The notes under the pieces were generated by a model. That model was not told the DNA's origin. It saw only the letters and a list, made by a program, of their open reading frames with translations, and made no database searches. From positions 1 to 64,000 of the forward strand of contig JAJCYP010000005.1 in the NCBI GenBank assembly GCA_029262855.1: 64,000 nt of DNA. Direction: 5' to 3'. The DNA comes from Bacteroidota bacterium (GTDB lineage Bacteria; Bacteroidota; Rhodothermia; Rhodothermales; UBA10348). This document shows positions 7,836-16,828 of this stretch, piece by piece. The first letter of the stretch is position 1, and each line of letters starts with the position of its first letter. The position numbers were made by a program, and so were the translations under genes.

Positions 7836-10698
7836 TCCCGGAAACCGAGTCCGTCGCGGCCCCAAACGCGTCGCGGTACATGGCCTCGAACTCCTCGGCC
7901 GTCTGTCCATAGGTCGGATCTCCGATGAGATCCCCGATCTTCTGGGAGAAGTCGGCCGCAGCCTGGAACTCCCCGGCGTCCAGATAGGACAACCTGATCA
8001 GTTCGATGAAGCGCGCCGCCAACTGTATGTCCCGGTCGCCACTGGCCCGCTCAAGGCGATGGAGCACAATCGGCTCCGCTTCCTTCATCAGTGCCACGGC
8101 CGTATCCACCTCGTTCACGGCCCGGTAGGCCTCTGACATGAACAGGTAGGAGCGTTCGTCGCCCGGTATGGTTTCGAACGGAACGGCCTCCATGAAGTCG
8201 TTGAGCAGTGTCCGCGCCTCGTCAATCTGGCCATCACGGGCCATGCTGGCCGCGGTGTGTGAGAACACGTTGCGGTAGTTGTCGACCATCCGCCGGATGT
8301 TCTCATCGAAATACACGTCGGGATCGTTCAGTCCGCGGAAGCGGAAAGCCCGCAGCCGTTCAGCCGTGAGGCCGGGCACGACGCGGCCCAGCTGCTCATT
8401 GTGCTCAATGGGCACAACGCGGTAAGCCTGGCCCTCCAGCTGGAAGTAGTTCTGCAGATCAAGCTGCCCATCGGGGCTCACCGTCACCGCAAAGTAGATA
8501 GGCCGCTTCCAGTCCTGCTGGGCATTGGTCATCAGCAGGTTAAGCGCCACCTGATCGACCCCGTAGAGCAGGTTGATCTCAGGATCGGGGGCGTAAGCCC
8601 GGCCCTCCAGATTCCATCGCATCGGCGCCTGCACCAGGGAGGAGTCATCGGCCAGCAAACCGGCCACGTCGCCCCCGAACAGGCGCTGCGTGTTGACGGG
8701 AAGCGTCACCTCATCGGGCCGCCAGGGGATGATCGTCAGGTCATCGATCGCATCATCCGGCAGGGAAATCGGCAGCGGTTCCGAGTCGCGGGATGACTGG
8801 TTCTTCAACTGGCGCACGTACCAGGGCGTGTTCATCAGCGAGAGGTTCGCCACGCGAACATCCTGCCGCACGCCCTCCACCTCCTGGGCATACCAGAGGG
8901 GGAAGGTGTCGTTGTCGCCGTTGGTCATCAGAATGGCATTCTCCTCCACACTCTGGAGCATGTTGTAGGCGTAGTCGCCGGCCACGTAGCGGCCCGAGCG
9001 ATCGTGGTCGTCATAGTTGACCACCATCATCAGCAGCGGAACGGCTGCGAACAGCACCCCCGCCACTCCCAGGCCGAGGACCTTCCGGCCCTTCTCGCTG
9101 CGGAATCGCCCTTCCAGGGCCTCGCCGATCAGCTGGATCAGCCCGGATGCGCCAATCCCGATCCACAGACTGAAGGCGAAGAAGCTGGCCACATAGGCAT
9201 AGTCCCGCTCCCTCGGCTGCATGGGCGTCTGATTCAGATAGAAAATGATCCCGAGCCCGGTCACCAGAAACAGCACGCCGACGGCCATGGCGCGCCTCCA
9301 ATCCCGAAGGAAATGAAAGGATGCTCCTATCAATCCGAGCAGAAGCGGCAATCCGTAATACGCGTTTCGGGAGGCCTCCTCGCTGGGCGTTTGATAGAGG
9401 TACCGCTCGGTTTCGACATCCGAGAAGCCGGTAATCGCAGGCGCATCCTGCACGTCACTCGCGCGGCCCACGAAATTCCACAGGAAGTACCTCAGGTACA
9501 TGTGGCCCACCTGGTACCGGGTGAAGAACTCGCCGTCCGATTCGTACTGCGCGTAGACCCGCATGTGGTTGGGATCGGGCGAGTAGCGTCGCGGAAACCA
9601 CGTGGTCTTGCGCGAATCCACCTGCTGGGTGCGGTCGTCGTAGGTGGATCCCTTCAGGATTGGAGTCTCGCCATACTGCTCGCGCTTCATGTAGGAAACG
9701 ATGGCCTCGACGGTCTCCGGATCGTTTTCGTCGATGGGCGGATTGGCGGCCGACCGGATGAAGATGAGCGAGTAGGTGGAGTACCCGATGAAAACCATGG
9801 CGATGCACAGCATCACGAGATTCGCCACCTGCATGCGGCGCCGGTGGGTGTACGCGACGCCGGCCACGACAGCACCCAGGAACAGCAGGGTCACGAACAC
9901 GGGACTCCCCGAATCGCCCACGGCGCCTGGCAGCCACTGCACGATGCCGGGGTAGACCACCAGGAAGGCCGCGGACGAGATGGCGCCCGTGGCCACGAGA
10001 CCCATGAAGCGCTCCTTCTTGCTCCAGGACTCCCGGTCAAACTCGCTGAAAAAGAAAATCAGCGCGATGAAGAAGATGGCCAGCAGGTTCAGGAGGTGGA
10101 CGCCAATGGCCAGGCCGAAGAAGTAGGCGATGAGCACCAGGTACCGATTGGCGGCCAGCCCAAAGGGATGGATTCCGCCCCTCAGAGCGGCCTCCTCGAT
10201 CTTCGCCTGTTCGCGCCACTTCAGGATGAGCCACACCACGCCGGCGGTGAAGAGCATCGAAAGCGCATAAACCTCGGCTTCGACGGCGTTGAACCAGAAC
10301 GAGTCGGTTGCGGCGAACGCCGTCGCGCCGATCACGCCGCCGGCAAGGGCGGTGATGCGGTCGGTCGTTGTCCAGACATCGGCCGCACCCTGCCATTCCC
10401 GCACCAGGCGAACAATGATCAGGTGCGTCAGGAGAATGGTGAGCGCGCTCGCTACCACCGAGACCATGTTGACGGCGATTGCCACATAGGCCATCGGAAC
10501 AAACATGCTGAACAGGCGCCCCACCAGCATGTAGAACGGCGCTCCGGGAGGGTGCGAAACCTGGAGCCGGTTGGCGATGGCGATGAACTCTCCGCTGTCC
10601 CAGAATGACGTGGCGGGCGCCACGGTCATCACGTAAAGGACCAGGGCGTAAAGAAATACCGCGGCCGCCGTGTAGCGTTCGACCAGTCTCCAGTTCAT
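7831..10698 (-). CDS. DUF2723 multi-pass membrane protein, probable GT-C glycosyltransferase
   Basis: A 955-residue membrane protein of the Bacteroidota DUF2723 family. The start at 10698 (MNWRLVERYTAAAVF) puts the first membrane segment at the N-terminus; a GTG 60 bases upstream would add a polar leader. Segment 1 is followed by FWDSGEFIAIA, whose D34/E37 match the acidic motif of GT-C lipid-linked sugar transferases such as protein O-mannosyltransferases. About a dozen membrane segments fill residues 10-560. A long soluble part follows with VDQVALNLLMTN and TPR-like helices near the end. A role in glycosylating exported proteins is inferred. It is separated from rsmI by 138 bases. Confidence 0.85.
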   Translation of the reverse strand: MNWRLVERYTAAAVFLYALVLYVMTVAPATSFWDSGEFIAIANRLQVSHPPGAPFYMLVGRLFSMFVPMAYVAIAVNMVSVVASALTILLTHLIIVRLVREWQGAADVWTTTDRITALAGGVIGATAFAATDSFWFNAVEAEVYALSMLFTAGVVWLILKWREQAKIEEAALRGGIHPFGLAANRYLVLIAYFFGLAIGVHLLNLLAIFFIALIFFFSEFDRESWSKKERFMGLVATGAISSAAFLVVYPGIVQWLPGAVGDSGSPVFVTLLFLGAVVAGVAYTHRRRMQVANLVMLCIAMVFIGYSTYSLIFIRSAANPPIDENDPETVEAIVSYMKREQYGETPILKGSTYDDRTQQVDSRKTTWFPRRYSPDPNHMRVYAQYESDGEFFTRYQVGHMYLRYFLWNFVGRASDVQDAPAITGFSDVETERYLYQTPSEEASRNAYYGLPLLLGLIGASFHFLRDWRRAMAVGVLFLVTGLGIIFYLNQTPMQPRERDYAYVASFFAFSLWIGIGASGLIQLIGEALEGRFRSEKGRKVLGLGVAGVLFAAVPLLMMVVNYDDHDRSGRYVAGDYAYNMLQSVEENAILMTNGDNDTFPLWYAQEVEGVRQDVRVANLSLMNTPWYVRQLKNQSSRDSEPLPISLPDDAIDDLTIIPWRPDEVTLPVNTQRLFGGDVAGLLADDSSLVQAPMRWNLEGRAYAPDPEINLLYGVDQVALNLLMTNAQQDWKRPIYFAVTVSPDGQLDLQNYFQLEGQAYRVVPIEHNEQLGRVVPGLTAERLRAFRFRGLNDPDVYFDENIRRMVDNYRNVFSHTAASMARDGQIDEARTLLNDFMEAVPFETIPGDERSYLFMSEAYRAVNEVDTAVALMKEAEPIVLHRLERASGDRDIQLAARFIELIRLSYLDAGEFQAAADFSQKIGDLIGDPTYGQTAEEFEAMYRDAFGAATDSVSGK

Positions 10699-10836
10699 TT
10701 CGCTCGAATCGGTTTCAGAATTCCTGAGGGGGCTCGAAGGGGCGCAGGGGAGGCGCACGCCTGAGGGGGTGCGACGTTCGGGTGGACCCCAAACAGGCCG
10801 GGTGAACGCGAGGTTTCCCGGATGGATTCCGGGCTG

Positions 10837-11529
10837 TTACCGCCCGGCCCCGCCCACAATCACAACGATTTCGCCCTTCACCTTGGTCCGGGCCGCCAGA
10901 TCGTCGTGGATCTCCTGGAGGGGGCCCCGGACATACTCTTCGAAGGTCTTGCTCAGTTCCCTGGCCACGCAGGCAGGCCGCTCTCCGCCAAAACTCTCGA
11001 CGAGGTCCCGCATGGTGCGTACGATGCGGTGCGGCGACTCGTACAGGACAACCGTGCGAGTCTCGGCCGCGAGTGCATCCAGGCGAGTCCGGCGACCCTT
11101 CTTGGGCGGAAGGAAACCCTCGAATACAAAACGGTCGCAGGGTAGGCCGCTGGCGGCCAGGGCAGGAACGAACGCCGTCGCTCCGGGCAGGCACTCCACG
11201 GGGACTCCCGCCTCCACCGCAGCGCGAACCAACAGGAATCCGGGATCCGAAATCCCGGGCGTCCCGGCGTCCGTGACCAACGCGAGCTGAAGGCCAGCCT
11301 GCATCTGTTCGGTCAGCCGCTCCGCCTTCCCGTGCTCATTGTGGATGTGGAAGCTGGTCTTCCGGGTTGTGATCCCGTAGTGATTCAGCAGCACGCCGCT
11401 GGTTCGGGTATCCTCGCAGGCGATCAGGTCTACCTCCTGCAGGATCCGCACGGCGCGGTAGGTCATGTCGCCAAGATTGCCGACGGGGGTCGGAATCAGG
11501 TAGAGTCTCCCGCCGGTTCTCTCGCTCAT
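10837..11529 (-). CDS. rsmI: 16S rRNA (cytidine1402-2'-O)-methyltransferase RsmI
   Basis: Methylates the ribose of C1402 in the decoding centre of 16S rRNA using SAM. The 230-residue protein starts MSERTGGRLYLIPTPVGNLG, the family N-terminus, followed by CEDTRTSGVLL, LVTDAGTPGISDPG, CLPGATAFVPALAASGL and FEGFLPPKKG. These are the class III (tetrapyrrole-methylase fold) motifs. The ATG at 11529 overlaps the stop of the LptF/LptG-type gene as ATGA. After the stop lies a small CCCGGA/TCCGGG hairpin (10817-10833). Confidence 0.97.
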   Translation of the reverse strand: MSERTGGRLYLIPTPVGNLGDMTYRAVRILQEVDLIACEDTRTSGVLLNHYGITTRKTSFHIHNEHGKAERLTEQMQAGLQLALVTDAGTPGISDPGFLLVRAAVEAGVPVECLPGATAFVPALAASGLPCDRFVFEGFLPPKKGRRTRLDALAAETRTVVLYESPHRIVRTMRDLVESFGGERPACVARELSKTFEEYVRGPLQEIHDDLAARTKVKGEIVVIVGGAGR

Positions 11530-12989
11530 CCTGTCGCTCCAGCGGGTGGCCGTTTCAGGAACGGAATGCTGAATCTGGCGCCGCCCCGATCCAGGCTTAC
11601 TCGGAACATGAACCACAGACCGACGGCACCCATCACGATGTTGGCGGCCCACATTCCCAGCCACGGCTCGATGAATCCGCGGTCGGCGAATTTCTCGCCA
11701 TTGACCAGAGTCACCCAATAGAACATGAAAATGGCCAGCGCGAGGAGGGCCGCTGTGGCCAGTCCGCCCCGCCGTATCCGAAGCCCAAGCGGCACGCCAA
11801 CGAGCATGAAGATCAGGCAGGCGAGTGCGATCGAATATTTCTTGTGGATCTCCACCCGGTAGCGGTCGGCCCGGTCGGATGTGGCAGCAATGACACGGCG
11901 ATTACGTTCCAGTCGGGTGTGCGTGCTTCGGGCGTCCTGCAGCGCGAACTGCGCGACCTGCGAGATGGTCGCCTGATCGAGTCCCTGCAGTGACCGCCAC
12001 GGTGAGGCGGGGGCGGGAGGCGATGCCGGCGACGGCAGCAGGGCAGATTCGGGTATCTGGAGCGAGACAGGACCCCGCGCCTGGTCGTTGGGGTCGGGTC
12101 CCCGGGTCCCGAGATTCTTGAGCATCAGGGCGGTAGCCGCCCTGGCCTCGACAATCTCCACATCCATGGAGTCGACGAGGTTCTTCATGTCCTCGGTTCG
12201 CATGGTCCGGTCTGTCCGGCGTCCCTGGGAAGGGTTGCGGCGCTCGAAACTCAGATCATCGAGCGAAAGCAGCATCCGGTGCTGCTGAAAACCCAGACGC
12301 TCGTAGCGGTCGTCGTTCCCGCTGCCGGGCGGCTTGAGGCGATGGATCTCGCCCTCGTTCAGCATGATTTCCAACAGGGAGCCCCCGGCCACCGTCTGGA
12401 GTCGGCCGCGCTTGGCCTTGATATCCACCCTGTACCTGGGGCCTTCGGTGTAGTCGTAGATGATGACGTCCTCGAGTTCGTTGGGCGAATCGGGCGGGAT
12501 ATTGCGCACCAGAATCCGGTAATCGTCCAGTCCATCGTAGAACACACCGGGCTTCAACTGGAACCCCGGCCGGGCCATGCGGATGTCCTGCCAGAGATTC
12601 CTGGCGCGGAAGTTGGCCTCGGGCAGAACCACATTGTTGAAGTACCCCATGGCGAGCGTCATCAGGAGACCCACAACGAGGACGGGCCACACCAACTGCA
12701 GGAAGGAGACGCCTGCGCCTTTGATGACGGCCCAGGCGCCCGACTCGGCGAGCCGGCCAAAGCTCATGAGGGACGCTATGAGCACCGACATGGGTACAGC
12801 AAGCACCAGCATGTAGGCCAGGTTATACGCGACCAGTTCCACAACCGCGAGGACCGGCAGGCCCTTGCCCACAAGGTCCGGCAGGTACTTGATCAGGAAC
12901 TGCATCACCAGCATGAACATGAGCATGCCCAGCCAGGCCAGAATCGGCCCGGGCAGCATGCGGAGTACCATGCGGTGGAATTGATTCAT
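11526..12989 (-). CDS. LptF/LptG family permease of the LPS export ABC transporter
   Basis: Inner-membrane subunit that, with LptB, extracts lipopolysaccharide and feeds the periplasmic Lpt bridge. The 487-residue protein has three N-terminal membrane segments (about 15-40, 52-80, 92-115), the motif MSVLIASLMSFGRLAESGA that contacts LptB, a periplasmic beta-jellyroll (about 125-380) and three C-terminal segments. The periplasmic part carries a Pro/Ala-rich insertion (SALLPSPASPPAPASPW, near residue 325), unusual for the family. No partner gene is adjacent, so LptF and LptG cannot be told apart. It diverges from the MBL-fold gene. Confidence 0.9.
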   Translation of the reverse strand: MNQFHRMVLRMLPGPILAWLGMLMFMLVMQFLIKYLPDLVGKGLPVLAVVELVAYNLAYMLVLAVPMSVLIASLMSFGRLAESGAWAVIKGAGVSFLQLVWPVLVVGLLMTLAMGYFNNVVLPEANFRARNLWQDIRMARPGFQLKPGVFYDGLDDYRILVRNIPPDSPNELEDVIIYDYTEGPRYRVDIKAKRGRLQTVAGGSLLEIMLNEGEIHRLKPPGSGNDDRYERLGFQQHRMLLSLDDLSFERRNPSQGRRTDRTMRTEDMKNLVDSMDVEIVEARAATALMLKNLGTRGPDPNDQARGPVSLQIPESALLPSPASPPAPASPWRSLQGLDQATISQVAQFALQDARSTHTRLERNRRVIAATSDRADRYRVEIHKKYSIALACLIFMLVGVPLGLRIRRGGLATAALLALAIFMFYWVTLVNGEKFADRGFIEPWLGMWAANIVMGAVGLWFMFRVSLDRGGARFSIPFLKRPPAGATG

Positions 12990-13095
12990 GCGGGTCCAGT
13001 GCCGGTGCGCGCGATGTACGAAGGAAGGTGATCACGGTTCGCCGGGAGCCTTGCGGCCCGGGCCGGGTTCCACGGGTAAGCCATTCGCGAGCCGC

Positions 13096-13740
13096 ATGAC
13101 CATCCAGTCCTTCACGTTCAACCCCTTCGGGACCAATTGCTACATCTGCCATGATGGGGGGGGCGCTGTCATCGTTGATCCGTCCAGTTCTGCGCAGCAC
13201 GAACACCAGGCGGTCCTCGACTACATCGACCGGGAGGGCCTCACGGTCTCGGAACTGCTGCTGACGCACGCCCACTTGGATCACATCTTCGGGTGCAAGG
13301 CCATGGCCGAAGCGCTCGGTGTCGGCTTGCGGGTCCACCGCGATGAGAAACCGCTGCTGGACGCAGCCGGGCTCCAGGCTCAGATGTTTGGTGTTCCGCT
13401 TGACGAGCCACCCGAGCCTTCAGGATGGCTCATTCCGGGGGAGCAGGTGCAAGTGGGAGGCGCTACGTGGGACATTCTCTTTACACCGGGCCACTCGCCG
13501 GGGAGCGTCTCTTTTTACGACGCTGCCGGCGGCTATGTCATTGCGGGCGATGTCCTCTTCGCCGGATCCATCGGCCGAACAGACCTCATGGGCGCCAGTC
13601 TGCCCGTCCTGATGGCGTCCATCTACCAGCAGCTCCTGCCGCTGGGCGATGAGGTGCGCGTGCTGCCGGGCCACGGTCCGGAGACCACGATTCGCCGCGA
13701 GCGCATGTCGAATCCGTTCCTGGAGGAGGCCCCGGCTTAG
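13096..13740 (+). CDS. MBL-fold metallo-hydrolase (glyoxalase II-like, YcbL type)
   Basis: A 214-residue hydrolase with the full metallo-beta-lactamase metal site: THAHLDH (H58, H60, D62, H63), FTPGHSPGS, IAGDVLFAGSIGRTDL and LPGHGPET. The short length and the GRTDL block fit the single-domain glyoxalase II-like group rather than the two-domain hydroxyacylglutathione hydrolase. In an organism that seems to make bacillithiol (bshA at 16829-17974), a bacillithiol-thioester hydrolase is plausible but not shown. The ATG at 13096 is chosen because the fold begins there (MTIQSFTFNPFGTNCY). It converges on the histidine kinase gene 11 bases away. Confidence 0.85.
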   Translation: MTIQSFTFNPFGTNCYICHDGGGAVIVDPSSSAQHEHQAVLDYIDREGLTVSELLLTHAHLDHIFGCKAMAEALGVGLRVHRDEKPLLDAAGLQAQMFGVPLDEPPEPSGWLIPGEQVQVGGATWDILFTPGHSPGSVSFYDAAGGYVIAGDVLFAGSIGRTDLMGASLPVLMASIYQQLLPLGDEVRVLPGHGPETTIRRERMSNPFLEEAPA

Positions 13741-13751
13741 CGGCTGGCCTG

Positions 13752-15719
13752 TCAGTCCCTGGTGGACTCCGCGAATCGCGCCAGTGCGCCAGCCAGCGAT
13801 TCGCGCGTGACCGGCCCGCTGATGTAGTCGTCCATGCCGGCCTTCAGGTATTTGTCCCAGTCCCCGGCCATCGCGTTCGCCGCCATCGCCACGATGTAGG
13901 GCCGATAAGCGCCCTGGAATCGTTCACGAATGAGTCGAGTGGCCTCAATGCCGTTCATCTCAGGCATTTGAACGTCCATGAGGATAATCTGGTAGGGGAC
14001 AATCGATAGGGCATCCAGAGCCTCGATGCCATCTGACACGAGATCCACCGAATGACCCAGGTCCTGGGCGAGTTTTCTGGTCACCTGTTGGGAAGATTGA
14101 TTGTCCTCAGCCACGAGGATGCGCATCCGGCGAAAAGATCCGGCCGCGCGGTCGTAGTCTGGCTCTGTGTTCTCATCGGCGACTTCGCGCCCGGCAGCGC
14201 GCTGGAGGGCCCTGCAGAGCTTGTCGGGCTTGATTGGTTTGTGCACGACCTCCGCAAACAACGATGCCCGGAGCGGAAGCCTGTCGGCAACCGAACTCAT
14301 CAGAATGAGCTTGAAAGGAGTTTCCCACCCATCGACGAGCCTCTCCGCCAACTCAAGTCCTGAAACCTCGGGCATATGCAGGTCGAGGAGGGCCAGGTCG
14401 AACGACTGCCCACTCTGAACAATGTCCAGTGCTTGCCGGGCGTTCTCTGCGGACACCGGTTCCATCCCCCAGGCTGTTGCGTGGAGTGCCAGGACATCCC
14501 GCTGGGTTGCATTGTCGTCCACAATCAGCAACTTCAGCCCTGAGAGTGCTCCTTCTGAGCGCGGAGAAGGTGCCCGAGACGCCTCTGCGATCCTGAAGGG
14601 CACTTCCAGGTGGAACGTCGAGCCCTTATTGACCTCACTCTCCACCCATATCTTGCCTCCCATCAACTCGGCCAGTCGGCTGGATATGGCCAATCCCAGG
14701 CCGGTTCCTCCCCATTTCCGCGTCACACTCCCATCGGCCTGAACAAACGAGTCAAAAACGTCACTCAGCCGATTCTCCGGGATACCTATCCCGGTATCGG
14801 AAACCGCCAATCGAAGTGTGATCGTGTCGGCCTCCAGTGGTCCCACATCTACGGTTACCGCCACCTCACCTTGATCGGTGAATTTCACGGCGTTCGATAC
14901 GAGGTTGATGACGATCTGGCGGAAACGGGCCACGTCACCATAAACAGCGGCGGGTGTCTCAAGGGTAATGAAGGACGTCAATTCAAGGCGCTTGCCGATC
15001 GCGGCCTGATTCGCTATGTCGAGTGCGTCTGCCACGACTCGATCAAGTTCGAAGGGCGCGACCTCCAACTCCGTCCTTCCAGCCTCAATCTTGGAGAAAT
15101 CCAGGATATCATTCAATACCGTCAGAAGCGTGTCTCCACTCAGCCGAATCGTATCGACGAACTCTCGGATCTCTGGATCCAACTCCGAGTCCAGCAGGAG
15201 ACTCGTCATTCCGATGATTCCGTTCAGCGGAGTCCGAATCTCATGGCTCATTGTGGCAAGGAACTCGGACTTTACGCGGACGGCTTCCTGCGCTGCCACA
15301 AGGGCCTTCGAAAGTCGATCCGATTCCTCCCGCAGCTGGTTCTCAAGGAGCCGATACGCGGACACGTCACGCACAACGCAGTAGACGAGTCCATCGTCAA
15401 CCGAAAGCAGAGAGATGTCGGCCGGAAACAGCCCACCGTCGGCACGTCTTCCCTGAATATTCAGGCCGGCCGACCCCATTTGCCGACTCTTGGTCTGGGC
15501 TCGAAACGAATGAGCAAGGGCGGCGTGTCGGTCGCGGATGTGGTCTGGAACGAGGGCGTCCAGTGACAGCTCCGAAAACTCCGTTTCATCGTACCCGAAC
15601 ATGGCTCGGGCAGCAAGATTCGAGAATCTGATCCTGTCGTGGACATCAACAGCCAGGATGCCGCTCGTAAAGGAGTTCAGAAGTTGGCGAACTCCTTCCT
15701 TTTCAAAATTATGGCCCAA
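13752..15719 (-). CDS. Soluble hybrid histidine kinase: PAS-HisKA-HATPase-REC-REC
   Basis: A 655-residue sensor with no membrane segment. Order: PAS (about 10-125), coiled-coil linker, HisKA with FLATMSHEIRTPLNG (H159), HATPase (N box VNLVSNAVKFT, G boxes SDTGIGIP and GGTGLGLAI), REC1 (about 395-510; LDLHMPEVSG, Lys in VHKPIKP), and REC2 (about 530-650; MDVQMPEMNG). In REC2 the usual K of 'DDYxxKP' is Gly (DDYISGPV), so its phosphorylation switch may be altered. No Hpt domain or separate regulator is adjacent. The only start that keeps the PAS domain is TTG at 15719; an in-frame stop lies six codons upstream. Signal unknown. Confidence 0.9.
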   Translation of the reverse strand: MGHNFEKEGVRQLLNSFTSGILAVDVHDRIRFSNLAARAMFGYDETEFSELSLDALVPDHIRDRHAALAHSFRAQTKSRQMGSAGLNIQGRRADGGLFPADISLLSVDDGLVYCVVRDVSAYRLLENQLREESDRLSKALVAAQEAVRVKSEFLATMSHEIRTPLNGIIGMTSLLLDSELDPEIREFVDTIRLSGDTLLTVLNDILDFSKIEAGRTELEVAPFELDRVVADALDIANQAAIGKRLELTSFITLETPAAVYGDVARFRQIVINLVSNAVKFTDQGEVAVTVDVGPLEADTITLRLAVSDTGIGIPENRLSDVFDSFVQADGSVTRKWGGTGLGLAISSRLAELMGGKIWVESEVNKGSTFHLEVPFRIAEASRAPSPRSEGALSGLKLLIVDDNATQRDVLALHATAWGMEPVSAENARQALDIVQSGQSFDLALLDLHMPEVSGLELAERLVDGWETPFKLILMSSVADRLPLRASLFAEVVHKPIKPDKLCRALQRAAGREVADENTEPDYDRAAGSFRRMRILVAEDNQSSQQVTRKLAQDLGHSVDLVSDGIEALDALSIVPYQIILMDVQMPEMNGIEATRLIRERFQGAYRPYIVAMAANAMAGDWDKYLKAGMDDYISGPVTRESLAGALARFAESTRD

Positions 15720-15792
15720 TTCGCGTCTCGCGGTCTAATTGCACAGGTTTTGAGGAGTCTATTGCTTGCCCAGTTCTGAAATCAAAATGGGC

Positions 15793-16824
15793 CTAAATCG
15801 GGGTCACGATCCGGTTGATTGAGTTCCAGACCAAATCGCCCATCGTCTCACACTCGCCAAACTCGGGCATCCGGTAGTGCTCAGCGAGCGACTCAGCGAG
15901 GCGTTCGACGTGGTCGTCCGGCGAGATCAGGTCCTCCCGCATCACTTCCATCAGGGCGTCGTACCGGCCGTGGGACACACGAACCCGTGAGGCAATCAGC
16001 GCCTGCTCCTCCGTCTGGTACTGAATCACGTTCTCGGGCGCGAGGTGCTGCATCGTCAACTTGACGAAGGGAGCGTTTTGCGGGTAGTGCTGCGGGAGAT
16101 AGACTTCCTTTCTCCAGTGATGGGACTGCTGGTCGAAGTCGATGGGATGCATTCGGAAGTGCCACTTCTCGAAATCCCGCGTGAGTTCAACCACGAAATT
16201 GCCCGAGTGCATGTCGCCGAGGAGGCAGATGAAGCACCGTTCGTTGAACTTGACGAATTCCTTCGCCAGACGGACCCGGTCAAAATCAGTCAGGGGCATG
16301 CCTTCGCGAAGGAAGGCATCGGCCGGGACGCCGATGACATGCTCCTCGATGATGGTGTCCCCGTAGAGGAAAAAATTCAGCCGGTTGGGGGAGAGGATGT
16401 GCTCCAGCTCGAGTCCGTACACGCGACTGGCATCCACGCGCTTGACGTAGAAGTAGTCAAAGTTCTCGTTGATCCGGTTGACGACCCGCACACGGAAGGG
16501 AAGCGTGTTGCCATACACGCACATATCAATCCGGTCTATCGACAAATGACGGGTAATGGACATGTCGCCCTGCGCCTTGAGAATCGCGTAAGCGATCAGG
16601 AGCAGCTCGTGGATTTCCTCGGTCTCCGCGTGGGCGTAGAGCACCGTTGACCAGAGCGTGTCGGCCCCGTAATCGTCGTAGACGGGGATCGCATTCGTGT
16701 ACCGCAGCAGGTCCGAGTACTTGATGCCCGACGGGCTCATGCGGCCGTACCGTGACAGGTACGATCCGAAATAATCGCTGACCGGAAAGACCGGCTTCTT
16801 CTGACTGATCAGGTGACGGGGCAA
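15793..16824 (-). CDS. Kinase-fold protein of unknown substrate, next to bshA
   Basis: A 343-residue soluble protein I cannot assign to a named family. Its conserved points look like an aminoglycoside-phosphotransferase/protein-kinase fold. A Lys sits in a strand (FYVKR, K128), a hinge-like block follows (IIEEHVIGVP, about 159-167), then LLGDMHSGNF (D204, N209), which resembles the HGDLHPGN catalytic loop. HPIDFDQQ (about 226-233) resembles the metal-binding IDF/DFG step. The start is TTG at 16824, four bases after the bshA stop, so the two are probably one transcript. The substrate could be a small molecule, lipid or protein. Function is not established. Confidence 0.6.
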   Translation of the reverse strand: MPRHLISQKKPVFPVSDYFGSYLSRYGRMSPSGIKYSDLLRYTNAIPVYDDYGADTLWSTVLYAHAETEEIHELLLIAYAILKAQGDMSITRHLSIDRIDMCVYGNTLPFRVRVVNRINENFDYFYVKRVDASRVYGLELEHILSPNRLNFFLYGDTIIEEHVIGVPADAFLREGMPLTDFDRVRLAKEFVKFNERCFICLLGDMHSGNFVVELTRDFEKWHFRMHPIDFDQQSHHWRKEVYLPQHYPQNAPFVKLTMQHLAPENVIQYQTEEQALIASRVRVSHGRYDALMEVMREDLISPDDHVERLAESLAEHYRMPEFGECETMGDLVWNSINRIVTPI

Positions 16825-16828
16825 GCGA

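Noticed and set aside
9004-10608. 534-codon open frame opposite the DUF2723 gene
   Set aside because: His/Gln/Glu/Gly-rich composition typical of antisense to a membrane protein gene; no motif.
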